DNA of 64,000 bases from Nitrosospira briensis (GTDB taxonomy: Bacteria > Pseudomonadota > Gammaproteobacteria > Burkholderiales > Nitrosomonadaceae). Within the stretch, counting starts at the first letter, position 1. Each line of letters opens with the position of its first letter. The translations under genes and the position numbers were made by a program. Shown one piece after another: positions 48,865-56,960 of the stretch. The stretch is from contig NZ_FOVJ01000002.1 in assembly GCF_900115125.1 (NCBI RefSeq), positions 434,001-498,000 on the forward strand, written 5' to 3'. The notes under the pieces are model-generated. The model was given only the letters and a program-made list of their open reading frames with translations, did no database searches and had not been told where the DNA came from.

Positions 48865-50058
48865 CTATACAAACTGCCCCGCCGCGTAACCGGATGCCCA
48901 GGCCCACTGGAAATTGAACCCGCCGAGATGTCCTGTTACGTCTATCACTTCACCGATAAAATAAAGCCCTGGTACTTTTTTCGCTTCCATGGTTTTGGAT
49001 GACAACTCGCGGGTATCTATCCCGCCCAGCGTCACTTCCGCCTTCTTATAGCCTGCGGTACCGTCTGGAATAATTTTCCAGTCATGCAACTGTGTGGCAA
49101 TTTGCTCCAGATCCTTGTGACTGTAACGGTTCATCGGCACTTCCGATCGTTCGCCGACGATTGCCTGCGTCCAGGCCTCTGCAAAGCGCCGCGGCAGATG
49201 TTGCGCTAACAGACTGGGCAGACGCGCGCTGCCGTGTCTGTGATCAGATAGCCACGAGGCCGCGTCTATATCCGGTAGCAGGTCGATATGAAGGGGTATA
49301 CCGGGCCGCCAGTATGAAGATATCTGCAATATTGCAGGACCGCTCAAACCCCGGTGCGTGATCAGCAAATTCTCGCGGAAGCGCCCACCGTTGCAACTCA
49401 CGACGGCATCAATCGAAATTCCGGAAAGCGTGGAAAAACCTGCCGGGTGTTCGGAGCCGAAGATCAGTGGAACCAGCGCCGGCCTCACAGGCGTAACCGA
49501 GAGTTTAAACTGCTCCGCGATACGATAGCCGAAAGAACTTGCGCCAATTTGCGGGATGGAAAGACCACCGGTTGCGATCACCAGTGTCTCCGCGCTTAAT
49601 GTTCCTCTGTCGGTTTCAAGCATGAATCGCCCGCCACCGGCATTGGCACGGCTGACATTGTTTACGCGACACGGCATCTGCCATGTCACGCCTGCCGCCT
49701 CACACTCATGCCGCAGCAGCTCTATGATTTGCTGGGAGCTTTCGTCGCAAAATAATTGCCCCGGCTTCTTTTCGTGATAACGAATACCATGCTTCTCCAC
49801 CAGCGCGATAAAATCTTGCGGAGTGAAACGCGCCAGCGCGGATCGGCAGAAGTGGGGATTGTGGGAAAGGAAGTGTTCTGGCCTGCTATGACGATTGGTA
49901 AAATTGCATCGGCCGCCACCGGAGATACGAATTTTTTCCGCCAGCTTGCTTGCGTGATCCAGGAGCAGGACCGAACGACCGCGCTTTCCAGCTTCAATCG
50001 CACACATCATTCCCGCCGCACCAGCTCCTATTACTATTACATCTTTTTTTAAGAACAT
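48865..50058 (-). CDS. HI0933/BaiN-family NAD(P)/FAD-dependent oxidoreductase
   Basis: The 397-residue flavoprotein starts VIVIGAGAAGMMCAIEAGKRG (two-step: VIGAGAAGM is the FAD motif), then KIRISGGGRCNFTN, LVIATGGLSIPQIGASSFGY, ITHRGLSGPAILQIS and ends GLYFIGEVIDVTGHLGGFNFQWAW. These are hallmarks of the HI0933 family, whose physiological substrates are mostly unknown. I begin at MFLKKDVIVIG; the frame is open for 79 further codons upstream without homology. It lies 31 bases downstream of the methyltransferase gene and may be the last gene of the RiPP-linked unit. Confidence 0.88.
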   Translation of the reverse strand: MFLKKDVIVIGAGAAGMMCAIEAGKRGRSVLLLDHASKLAEKIRISGGGRCNFTNRHSRPEHFLSHNPHFCRSALARFTPQDFIALVEKHGIRYHEKKPGQLFCDESSQQIIELLRHECEAAGVTWQMPCRVNNVSRANAGGGRFMLETDRGTLSAETLVIATGGLSIPQIGASSFGYRIAEQFKLSVTPVRPALVPLIFGSEHPAGFSTLSGISIDAVVSCNGGRFRENLLITHRGLSGPAILQISSYWRPGIPLHIDLLPDIDAASWLSDHRHGSARLPSLLAQHLPRRFAEAWTQAIVGERSEVPMNRYSHKDLEQIATQLHDWKIIPDGTAGYKKAEVTLGGIDTRELSSKTMEAKKVPGLYFIGEVIDVTGHLGGFNFQWAWASGYAAGQFV

Positions 50059-50089
50059 AAGGGTGAGAGTGAGGATGCGGAGCGTTTTG

Positions 50090-50722
50090 CTATGAATCCG
50101 CCTTACGCCACAAACTGGCCAGCCATGGCTGCTGTTCCCGAGGTAGGCCCTTCGGACGATAGTAATGGGTGATTTCAATGAAATTCGCATCAGCCATATA
50201 CCGCCTCCAGCATTCAATATCATGGTAGACGGCATAGCGCCCCTGGTTCCAGCCCTCCTCGTTGTTCCCCCGCGGGTTGGAGCTGAATAATACACCGCCG
50301 GGCCTCAGGGTTGCCCTGAGCTCTCTTAATACACGTGGCAATTCAGAGCATGGGACGTGAAACAGCGAAGCATTGGCGAATATTCCGTCGAAGTATTCAT
50401 CGGGCAGGTCGAGATCGAGGAAATCCTGATGCCATACAGCGCAGCCGCTATAGTTGCGAGCCATTTCGACAAAACGCGCCGCACCGTCCAACCCCACTGC
50501 AACATGACCAAGTTGTGAAAAAGCCTTGAGATCGCGGCCGGGTCCGCAGCCAAAATCCAATATTATGCAAGGCGGTCTCCTCGTTAGATGCTGTAACAAG
50601 ACGGTGACATTTTGCATCACATCGTGGTCTTTCGTCCCTTCCCAGAAGGCCTCGGCCCGCTCGTTGTAGCGAGCGGTTGTTAGATGGGAAATTTCCTTGA
50701 AATTTGACGGGTCGGGTTTCAT
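50090..50722 (-). CDS. Class I SAM-dependent methyltransferase
   Basis: The 210-residue protein has motif I IILDFGCGPGRDLKAF near residue 53, the acidic residue in VGLDGAARFVEMA, HQDFLDLDLPDEYFDGIFANASLFHV and LRPGGVLFSSNPRG, the pattern of Methyltransf_11/25 proteins similar to TehB. The start MKPDPSNFKEI is chosen because the sequence upstream in the same frame is unlike any methyltransferase. It sits about 100 bases downstream of the DUF2063 gene on the same strand, so a link to RiPP maturation is possible but unproven. The substrate is unknown. Confidence 0.85.
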   Translation of the reverse strand: MKPDPSNFKEISHLTTARYNERAEAFWEGTKDHDVMQNVTVLLQHLTRRPPCIILDFGCGPGRDLKAFSQLGHVAVGLDGAARFVEMARNYSGCAVWHQDFLDLDLPDEYFDGIFANASLFHVPCSELPRVLRELRATLRPGGVLFSSNPRGNNEEGWNQGRYAVYHDIECWRRYMADANFIEITHYYRPKGLPREQQPWLASLWRKADS

Positions 50723-50826
50723 GGGAGGACAGTCATGGCGAGCGAAATAAAAGCGGTTAACAGCGCATCCAGGCGGCGAGTAATACCCCGGTCGGGCTCT
50801 CGCACAGGCGACAGAACAAGAAGATG

Positions 50827-51594
50827 CTATTTTGCAACGCCCAGCAGCGCACCCCGCACCTGCAAATCGCGCATGATTTCCAATCCCCCTTGAATTACGA
50901 CTTCCGGCGAAGGGTGACGGCTTTCCTCGGCGACGATTTCGAGCGCGGCGCGACCCGTTTGCTCGGCAGGTATCAGGAGATTTATCAGGCGCGACGTAAA
51001 AGCATTGATTTCGATAAACCTGACCTGATCGGTGGCATCGCGAAATACCAGTAAACAAGTTTCAGCCGGTGTAACACGGGCACGCGGCGGACCAATGCGG
51101 TGTACCGGCCAGTTATAACGTAGATTGGCTAACGCCGGATTCATGACCGGGCGCTGCTCGAGCAAACTGCCTTCAGTGTCGATCGTTTCCCAGGCCGGGG
51201 TGTGCGTTGAAACGGAAAGCGCGAGTTCTACCCACTCATAGTGGGCAAGTTCCAGCGCGAATTCCGGATAACCAGCAGGAATGGCGCCGGTGCTTTGCAG
51301 GAATTGGATAAACTCATCGGGTATCTGGCGAAAAAAAGGAGAGCAACTATGGTGCGTGGCAAGAAAACGCCTAACGAGCCGTGCCCATCGGCGGCTTCCC
51401 AGCACTTTCCTGAGTACCGGGAAACAAGTCAGTAGAAAGCTTTCCAGATTGCTGTATACGAGCCTCCGGTATATCCCCATACGCCGCGCTTCGATGCCCC
51501 GCGGGCAGGGGTTCGCCTTCGGGTTGCGTATATGCGCGGTAAACGCGTATTGAAAGCGCTGAAATTCAGGAAGCGGCGCAGACATGGCTCGCAT
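50827..51594 (-). CDS. DUF2063 (HvfC/BufC-like) MNIO partner protein
   Basis: The 255-residue protein has the DUF2063 N-terminal domain (FQYAFTAHIRNPKANPCPRGI, RMGIYRRLVYSNLESFLLTCFPVLRKVLG) and a beta-rich C-terminal part (LVFRDATDQVRFIEINAFTSRLINLL). In characterised systems such as HvfBC and BufBC this partner binds the precursor leader and presents it to the MNIO enzyme. Its start overlaps the end of the DUF692 gene by about 29 bases, so the two are translationally coupled. ATG three codons later is an alternative start. The partnership here is inferred from family and context. Confidence 0.9.
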   Translation of the reverse strand: MRAMSAPLPEFQRFQYAFTAHIRNPKANPCPRGIEARRMGIYRRLVYSNLESFLLTCFPVLRKVLGSRRWARLVRRFLATHHSCSPFFRQIPDEFIQFLQSTGAIPAGYPEFALELAHYEWVELALSVSTHTPAWETIDTEGSLLEQRPVMNPALANLRYNWPVHRIGPPRARVTPAETCLLVFRDATDQVRFIEINAFTSRLINLLIPAEQTGRAALEIVAEESRHPSPEVVIQGGLEIMRDLQVRGALLGVAK

Positions 51595-52414
51595 TGATAT
51601 GACGGGACTGAATCAGGCCGATGTGTTCGACTTCACGCATCAACTCGTCGAGAGGAGGGATATTGAAGTCGCGCTCCAGCAGCGTGGGCACGACGCCATG
51701 GATATTATAGGTTTGATCGAGCAATGACCATACCGGGTCGATCACGTCCGCGCCGTGAGTATCGATAATGATGTTATCCGCTTCATTGTGATGGCCGGCC
51801 ATATGCATATAAACGACGCGGTCGGTCGGCATCGCACGGATGAACTCAACCGGATCATAACCATGATTCATACTGTTGACGTATACATTATTGACGTCGA
51901 GATGCAGGTCGCAGTCTGCCTCCGTCAATACCGCACGGATAAAGTCTGCTTCGCTCATTTCCGTAATGGGCGCACGTAAATAAAACGAGGCATTTTCGAG
52001 TGCGATGCGCTGTCCCAGGATATCCTGGGCGCGGCGAACGCGGGCCGCCACATATTTCACTGCTTCTTCGGTAAAAGGTATCGGGAGCAGGTCGTATAAA
52101 TGGCCGTCGTCAGAGCAGTACGAGAGGTGCTCGGTATAAAAGAGAATGTGATGCTGATCCAGAAACTGTCGGATTTTGTGAAGCAATACTTCGTCCAACG
52201 GCGCGGGGCTGCCGATCGAGAGTGATAAACCATGGCAGACAAAAGGGTAGCGCTCCGTGAAGGCGCGTAAATCGCGCCCCGCGGCGCCGCCGAGGTCAAT
52301 CCAGTTTTCCGGAGCGATTTCGAAAAAATCGATGGCTTCGGGAACGCGGGTTTTTAACGCTGGAATCAACTCGCGCCGAAAACCCAGTCCCACACGTAGC
52401 CGACCCGGGTTCAT
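51566..52414 (-). CDS. DUF692 multinuclear non-haem iron oxidase (MNIO; HvfB/BufB-like)
   Basis: The 282-residue TIM-barrel enzyme belongs to DUF692, the family of MbnB, HvfB and BufB, which use two or three iron ions and O2 to rearrange cysteines of precursor peptides. Likely metal ligands are His61 (CHGLSLSIGS), His96 (TEHLSYC), Glu140/Asn141 (ALENASFYL), Asp173 and Asn175/176 (LHLDVNNVYVN), His204/His208 (YMHMAGHH), Asp218 and His220 (DTHGADV) and the Glu of LLERDFNIP; all are present, so the enzyme looks active. It starts 14 bases after the EF-hand precursor-like gene and overlaps its DUF2063 partner. The expected substrates are the two small upstream proteins. Confidence 0.93.
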   Translation of the reverse strand: MNPGRLRVGLGFRRELIPALKTRVPEAIDFFEIAPENWIDLGGAAGRDLRAFTERYPFVCHGLSLSIGSPAPLDEVLLHKIRQFLDQHHILFYTEHLSYCSDDGHLYDLLPIPFTEEAVKYVAARVRRAQDILGQRIALENASFYLRAPITEMSEADFIRAVLTEADCDLHLDVNNVYVNSMNHGYDPVEFIRAMPTDRVVYMHMAGHHNEADNIIIDTHGADVIDPVWSLLDQTYNIHGVVPTLLERDFNIPPLDELMREVEHIGLIQSRHINASHVCAAS

Positions 52415-52428
52415 GGTAGCCAGTTAGA

Positions 52429-52827
52429 TTACTTCTTCATCCCGCCATGGGGCGCTGTGCCCGGCGGGGCGGAGCCAGGGCCTGGCTTGGTCCCGCCGTA
52501 GCTGTCAGCTTCTGGTTGGTCCACGGCACCGTCTTTGTTGGCGTCTATCCGGTCGAATATGGCTTCATGATGCTTGAGGAACTCTTCCTTCGTGACCTTG
52601 CCGTCCTTGTTGACATCTACCATCGACATGCCGCATCTGCCTTCGCCAGATTTTGATCCACCATATTTATTGGGATCTACCTTGTCCGCATAAGCGAGCA
52701 TATACCCCTTATCGAGAGATTGCATGGCGAAAGGGCTATCGGCAGCAGAAGCGACGGGGACGGTGCCGAGCGTTGCGGCAAAAGCAGAACCTATTGCGAC
52801 GGAAATGAGGGTTTTCTTGTAGCGCAT
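52429..52827 (-). CDS. Secreted EF-hand protein with one EGRCG motif: candidate hybrid RiPP precursor
   Basis: The 132-residue product begins with a signal peptide (IGSAFAATLGTVPVASAAD) almost the same as that of the EGKCG precursor upstream (AGSAFIVTLGAVPVASAAD), and both continue with PF..(H/S)LD.GYM. It then has GEGRCGM with its only mature cysteine at residue 65, followed at once by two complete EF-hand loops: D71-x-N73-x-D75-G-K-V-T-x-x-E82 and D95-x-N97-x-D99-G-A-V-D103-x-x-E106. A Gly/Pro/Thr-rich tail ends in GGMKK. AGGAGA seven bases before the ATG decides the start over an ATG 37 codons upstream. I infer it is a second substrate of the DUF692 enzyme that combines a modified Cys with Ca2+-binding loops. 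Confidence 0.85.
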   Translation of the reverse strand: MRYKKTLISVAIGSAFAATLGTVPVASAADSPFAMQSLDKGYMLAYADKVDPNKYGGSKSGEGRCGMSMVDVNKDGKVTKEEFLKHHEAIFDRIDANKDGAVDQPEADSYGGTKPGPGSAPPGTAPHGGMKK

Positions 52828-52886
52828 AGATCGTCTCCTAAAATTTTGGACAAATATTATGTCACAATTCCACGAGAGTGGGCCGT

Positions 52887-52924
52887 CGGCTTCCTTATGC
52901 TCGAGACCTCGCAAAGGGAAGCCG
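52887..52924 (-). other. Hairpin between the two precursor genes
   Basis: CGGCTTCC (52887-52894) pairs with GGAAGCCG (52917-52924) around a 22-base loop that itself contains CTCGAG. No T-run follows. It could set the ratio of the abundant first gene to the downstream genes by partial termination or RNA protection. Confidence 0.4.
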
Positions 52925-52971
52925 CCTCGACCGGGCAACTATAAGAATTTCATCAGGTGGAGTACTTTCTA

Positions 52972-53196
52972 TTATTTGCTGCCACCACACTTGCCTTCGC
53001 CGCACTTGCCTTCGCCACATTTGCCTTCGCCGTCTTTTTTCCCGCTGGATTCGCCAGCATCGGCGACCATATAGCCCGCATCCAGCGCATGCAACCCAAA
53101 AGGATTGTCAGCAGCCGAAGCGACGGGTACCGCGCCAAGCGTGACGATAAAAGCGGAGCCGGCGGCTACGGCTAGGATGGATTTTTTTCCAGACAT
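52972..53196 (-). CDS. Bufferin/HvfA-like RiPP precursor with three EGKCG repeats
   Basis: The 74-residue precursor has a Sec signal peptide (residues 1 to about 29, ending VASAAD), a linker NPFGLHALDAGYMVADAG and a core of three tandem EGKCG units (residues 57-71) with cysteines 60, 65 and 70, ending GGSK. EGKCG is the motif modified by MNIO enzymes in bufferins and in HvfA, giving copper-binding heterocycles from the cysteines. Here the modification and metal are inferred from motif and from the DUF692/DUF2063 genes downstream. AGGAG precedes the ATG, and a sigma-70-like promoter lies 43 bases upstream. The mature product of about 45 residues would be exported to the periplasm. Confidence 0.9.
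   Translation of the reverse strand: MSGKKSILAVAAGSAFIVTLGAVPVASAADNPFGLHALDAGYMVADAGESSGKKDGEGKCGEGKCGEGKCGGSK
52984..53028 (-). repeat. Three 15 bp tandem repeats coding for EGKCG
   Basis: The three EGKCG units are coded by near-identical 15 bp blocks (GAAGGCAAGTGCGGC and variants AAATGT, AAGTGT). The copy number could change by replication slippage and would add or remove one cysteine at a time without a frameshift. Confidence 0.9.
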
Positions 53197-53238
53197 GATG
53201 TTTCTCCTGTGTATGATTTGAAAGAATAGGAATGTCGT

Positions 53239-53266
53239 ATTGTACCCGTTGGGAAAGGGGTGTTAA
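53239..53266 (-). promoter_or_regulatory. Sigma-70-like promoter of the RiPP operon
   Basis: On the minus strand TTAACA (53266-53261) and TACAAT (53244-53239) are separated by 16 bases. A transcript would start near 53232 and give a leader of about 35 bases with AGGAG before the precursor ATG. No metal-regulator site such as a CueR palindrome was recognised. Confidence 0.55.
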
Positions 53267-53634
53267 AGAAGCCTGACAAGAAAGCGGGGCAAGCGCGACA
53301 TAAATGTGGAACTTTTGCCACATGGATTCGGCCATGTATGAAAGCCTTGGCCGTAATAATACCTCTTTCTGAGTCGCGATAAAGATGCGTATTTTATTTT
53401 CTTAAAAGGGGTATCCAAGCAATGGAAATTCTGCAAGAATCCGTGCTGTCGTTCAATGGGGATTTCACGCGGAGGTCATTCTAAGTGCTTTCGAATATGA
53501 ATCACGCGCCTTCAGATTTTCTCGTCGATGAATGTTCCCTGAACTCATCTTTTATTTTCTTCTTCAGGTTCTTATCCTGGTTGGATGTGATTTTGGTGCT
53601 CAGCACTTCAGCCGGACAGCAAATTTACTTGCTG

Positions 53635-53640
53635 TATAAT
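53635..53640 (+). promoter_or_regulatory. Possible minus-10 element of dksA
   Basis: TGTATAAT lies about 60 bases before the dksA start codon. The sequence 16-17 bases upstream (CGGACA) is only a partial minus-35 match. Confidence 0.4.
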
Positions 53641-53698
53641 ATATTTTTCTGTAAAAGCGTCTCCATACGTAACTGAAAATATAGAAGGAACACTAAAA

Positions 53699-54121
53699 AT
53701 GCCGCAAGAACTCCGTAAGCAAGCCATTCCTTATAAACCGAAGAAGGGAGAGGGCTATATGAGCTCAAAGCAGCTTATGCATTTCCGGAACATACTGGAA
53801 GGCATTAAAGTTGAATTGGGCCAGGATATAGACCGCACGGTTCATACCATGCAGGATGAAGCGACGATTTTCGCCGATCCGAATGATCGCGCCAGTCAGG
53901 AGTCGGACATGGCGTTGGAGTTGCGCAATCGGGACCGTGAGCGCAAGCTGATCAAGAAAATAGACGAGACCATCGCAAAAATAGATACCGGAGATTATGG
54001 TTATTGTGAGAGCTGCGGTATAGAGATAGGCCTTAAACGCCTTGAAGCCCGCCCTACTGCCACGCTCTGCATTGATTGCAAGACGCTGGACGAGATAAGG
54101 GAAAAGCAGGTAGCCAAATAA
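53699..54121 (+). CDS. dksA: RNA polymerase-binding transcription factor DksA
   Basis: DksA binds the RNA polymerase secondary channel and works with ppGpp to tune rRNA and amino-acid gene transcription. The 140-residue protein has the coiled-coil with the tip Asp residues ([12 protein letters not shown] at about residues 59-70), and a C-terminal four-cysteine zinc finger, CESC (about 102-105) and CIDC (about 123-126). GAAGGA upstream supports the first ATG; a second ATG 20 codons in also has a good ribosome site (GGAGAGGG), but the [10 protein letters not shown] segment is conserved in short betaproteobacterial DksA proteins. A strong terminator follows. Confidence 0.95.
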   Translation: MPQELRKQAIPYKPKKGEGYMSSKQLMHFRNILEGIKVELGQDIDRTVHTMQDEATIFADPNDRASQESDMALELRNRDRERKLIKKIDETIAKIDTGDYGYCESCGIEIGLKRLEARPTATLCIDCKTLDEIREKQVAK

Positions 54122-54166
54122 ACCTGTTAACTACCTGTTCTTCCCCCTTGCCTTTCACGCTCCATT

Positions 54167-54200
54167 AAAAAAGCCCCTCTCTTCCGATCGGGGCTTTTTT
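54167..54200. terminator. Bidirectional rho-independent terminator between dksA and pnp
   Basis: AAAAAAGCCCC (54167-54177) and GGGGCTTTTTT (54190-54200) form an 11 bp stem with a 12-base loop and T-runs on both strands. It serves dksA on the plus strand and can serve pnp, whose stop is about 95 bases away, on the minus strand. Confidence 0.92.
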
Positions 54201-54295
54201 ATGGCATCAGGAACTGGCGGAATCTGTCCAGTTAGTCGCGGGAACCGTAGCGGGTTTGTTCGCTTCTACGGAACCACGATCCTGCCCGGCCACAG

Positions 54296-56401
54296 CTATG
54301 TCGTTACGCTGTCCGGGACTTCGGCCCCAATTGCCTTCATGCTGAGGCGTAAGCGCCCCTTGTCGTCAGCCTCCAGGACTTTCACTCGCACCACCTGACC
54401 TTCCTTGAGATGATCGGCCACGTTATTGACACGCTCATTGGCGATTTGCGAAATATGCAACAAGCCATCCTTGCCCGGCAGGACACTAACGATTGCGCCA
54501 AAGTCCAGAAGTTTCAATACGGTGCCATCGTACGTTCTTCCTACCTCAACCTCGGCAGTAATATCTTCAATACGCTTTCTCGCTAGTTCACCGCCTTCTG
54601 CATTGATACACGCGATCATAACGGTACCATCGTCAGCGATATCGATAGTCGTGCCAGTCTCTTCGGTCAACGCCCGAATCACCGCGCCGCCCTTGCCAAT
54701 CACATCCCGGATTTTCTCCGGATTGATTTTTATTTTAATGATACGTGGAGCATGTTCGGAAATATCCTCACGTGTGGCAGGCAGCGCGTTTTTCATAATC
54801 TCAAGAATATGCAGGCGCCCTTCTCTGGCTTGTATCAGCGCGGCATGCAGAATCTCTGGGGTAATGCCCTGGATCTTGATATCCATCTGCAACGCGGTGA
54901 TGCCCCTTTCGGTACCCGCCACCTTGAAATCCATGTCGCCCAGGTGATCCTCGTCTCCGAGGATATCGGTCAGCACAGCAAACCTGTTCCCTTCTTTGAT
55001 CAGCCCCATGGCAATGCCTGCCACGTGCGCTTTCAGCGGCACACCCGCGTCCATCAAGGCAAGGCAGCCACCACAAACCGACGCCATGGAACTGGAACCG
55101 TTCGATTCGGTAATTTCGGACACAACCCGAAGTGAATACCCGAATTCTTCCGGAGATGGCAGTACGGCAACCAGGGCTCGCTTGGCAAGGCGCCCGTGGC
55201 CGATTTCGCGACGCTTGGGCGTTCCCACGCGGCCAGTCTCGCCGGTAGCATAAGGGGGCATGTTGTAGTGAAGCATGAAGCGCTCGGAGTAATCCCCCTG
55301 CAGCGCGTCAATTTTTTGCTCATCACGCCCCGTACCCAGCGTTGCTATTACCAGTGCCTGGGTTTCGCCGCGAGTAAACAGGGCGGAGCCGTGCGTCCTC
55401 GGCAACAGCCCGTTACGGATTGTAATTGGACGAACGGTGCGCGTGTCGCGCCCATCTATGCGGGGTTCGCCATCCAGGATCTGGGAGCGCACGATTCGGG
55501 ACTCAAGAGCGAAGCAGGCTTCCTTCACAGCTTGCGCATCCGGCCCACCTTCAGCATCGACGCCGACTTCAGTAAAAACCCTTGTCCAGATATTGTCTAT
55601 GGTTTCGGAACGCGCCTGTTTCTGCTTCAACTGGAATGCCGCACGCAAATCATCTTCCGCCAAGCTGGCGATTTTGTCCGCCAAGGCGGAATCTCGCGTC
55701 GCAGGGGTCCAGTCCCAGGCAGTCACCCCCGCTTCGTCTGCCAGTTCATTAATGGCATTGATTGCCGCCTGCATTTGCTGGTGACCGTAAACAACGGCGC
55801 CCAGCATGATATCCTCCGATAGTTCCGTCGCCTCGGATTCCACCATGAGCACAGCTTGTTGCGTACCTGCCACAACCAGATTCAACTGAGCGTGCTTTAA
55901 TTCTGTAGCGCCGGGGTTCAGGACATATTCCCCGTCCATGTAACCGACCCTGGCGGCACCTATAGGTCCGTCGAAGGGGATGCCGGAGAGAACCAGGGCG
56001 GCCGATGCGCCCAGCATCGCAGGTATGTCCGCATCCACTTCATTATCGGACGACAGGACCGTAGCGACGATCTGCACTTCATTATAAAAACTTTCAGGAA
56101 ATAGCGGGCGAATGGGACGATCAATCAGGCGGGAAGTGAGGATTTCCTTTTCGGAAGGGCGGCCTTCGCGCTTGAAAAAACTGCCTGGTATCCTGCCGGC
56201 CGCGTAGCTCCTTTCCTGATAATCTACAGTCAAGGGGAAAAAATCCTGCCCCTGTTTAGCATGCTTTGCGCCCACCACCGTAACCAGAACTACTGTATCG
56301 TCCATGGTTACAATTACTGCGCCGTGTGCCTGCCTTGCTATTTCGCCGGTTTCGAATGTTAGTTGATGAGATCCGTAACTAATGCTTTTCTTGATTTTCA
56401 A
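54296..56401 (-). CDS. pnp: Polyribonucleotide nucleotidyltransferase (PNPase)
   Basis: PNPase degrades RNA 3' to 5' with phosphate and is part of the degradosome in many bacteria. The 701-residue protein holds two RNase PH-like domains (the first starting [16 protein letters not shown], the second with [17 protein letters not shown]), a KH domain near 555-615 with [15 protein letters not shown], and a C-terminal S1 domain ([17 protein letters not shown] ... GLLHISQI). AAGGG precedes the ATG. It follows rpsO on the same strand, the classic rpsO-pnp unit, with a processing-type hairpin between. Confidence 0.97.
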   Translation of the reverse strand: MKIKKSISYGSHQLTFETGEIARQAHGAVIVTMDDTVVLVTVVGAKHAKQGQDFFPLTVDYQERSYAAGRIPGSFFKREGRPSEKEILTSRLIDRPIRPLFPESFYNEVQIVATVLSSDNEVDADIPAMLGASAALVLSGIPFDGPIGAARVGYMDGEYVLNPGATELKHAQLNLVVAGTQQAVLMVESEATELSEDIMLGAVVYGHQQMQAAINAINELADEAGVTAWDWTPATRDSALADKIASLAEDDLRAAFQLKQKQARSETIDNIWTRVFTEVGVDAEGGPDAQAVKEACFALESRIVRSQILDGEPRIDGRDTRTVRPITIRNGLLPRTHGSALFTRGETQALVIATLGTGRDEQKIDALQGDYSERFMLHYNMPPYATGETGRVGTPKRREIGHGRLAKRALVAVLPSPEEFGYSLRVVSEITESNGSSSMASVCGGCLALMDAGVPLKAHVAGIAMGLIKEGNRFAVLTDILGDEDHLGDMDFKVAGTERGITALQMDIKIQGITPEILHAALIQAREGRLHILEIMKNALPATREDISEHAPRIIKIKINPEKIRDVIGKGGAVIRALTEETGTTIDIADDGTVMIACINAEGGELARKRIEDITAEVEVGRTYDGTVLKLLDFGAIVSVLPGKDGLLHISQIANERVNNVADHLKEGQVVRVKVLEADDKGRLRLSMKAIGAEVPDSVTT

Positions 56402-56463
56402 TTAACTGCCCTTTTCGATAAAATCATGCGGTTCCACCTTGCGTCAACCGATACGAGCGAATT

Positions 56464-56492
56464 TCGACTGCTCCCTGGAAAATAGCAGTCGA
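56464..56492 (-). other. Stem-loop between rpsO and pnp, possible RNase III processing site
   Basis: TCGACTGCT (56464-56472) and AGCAGTCGA (56484-56492) form a perfect 9 bp stem with an 11-base loop, extended by a GAAT/ATTC pairing after a small bulge. In E. coli a hairpin at this place is cut by RNase III as part of pnp autoregulation. A similar role is inferred from position only. Confidence 0.5.
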
Positions 56493-56526
56493 CTGATTCG
56501 AGCGCTATCTCATCCGGGATTAATAT

Positions 56527-56796
56527 CTATTTGCGCAAGCCGAGGCGTTCGATCAGCGCGCGATAGCTATCGTCGCTGCTGCTCTTCAGATAATCCAGCA
56601 ACTTGCGGCGGCGGCTTACCATGCGCAATAGGCCGCGGCGGGAATGATGATCCTTGACGTGGGCCTTGAAATGATTGGATAAATCATTGATACGTGCGGT
56701 CAGTAGTGCTACCTGCACTTCGGGAGAACCCGTATCGCCAGCCGCTCGTTGATAGTCGCGCACCACCTGCGCTTTTTGATCGGTTGTGACTGCCAT
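56527..56796 (-). CDS. rpsO: 30S ribosomal protein S15
   Basis: S15 binds the central domain of 16S rRNA early in 30S assembly. The 89 residues are typical: [20 protein letters not shown], the [21 protein letters not shown] helix that touches 16S rRNA, and the end [10 protein letters not shown]. It is upstream of pnp in the conserved order. A short GCCC/GGGC hairpin lies in its leader, and S15 is known to repress its own translation in other bacteria, but no specific site is recognised. Confidence 0.98.
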   Translation of the reverse strand: MAVTTDQKAQVVRDYQRAAGDTGSPEVQVALLTARINDLSNHFKAHVKDHHSRRGLLRMVSRRRKLLDYLKSSSDDSYRALIERLGLRK

Positions 56797-56832
56797 GCCT
56801 ATGCTCCATTACGCCCGATGGGAAAGGGCGAT

Positions 56833-56862
56833 ATTTTACTCTTTAACAGGGTCAGTTCTCAA
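56833..56862 (-). promoter_or_regulatory. Sigma-70-like promoter of rpsO-pnp
   Basis: On the minus strand TTGAGA (56862-56857) and TAAAAT (56838-56833) are 18 bases apart, about 37 bases before the rpsO start codon. The match is five of six positions for the minus-10 and four of six for the minus-35. Confidence 0.55.
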
Positions 56863-56960
56863 GTAATGTGATGATTTAATTTCATACCCCCTGGCGCCAA
56901 ATGACATATCTCTTATTTTGCTTGAATGAACAGACAGCAAACTTGATAGGAATCTTCGAA

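Larger units (their letters stand above)
53197..53698. other. Divergent intergenic region between the RiPP operon and dksA
   Basis: No gene is seen. The left end holds the promoter for the RiPP precursor, the right end a minus-10-like TATAAT for dksA. The middle is AT-rich with no repeats I can support; a 63-codon plus-strand frame near 53485 looks like chance. Confidence 0.5.

Noticed and set aside
53485-53676. A 63-codon hydrophobic frame upstream of dksA
   Set aside because: It covers the probable dksA promoter and has no ribosome-binding site.
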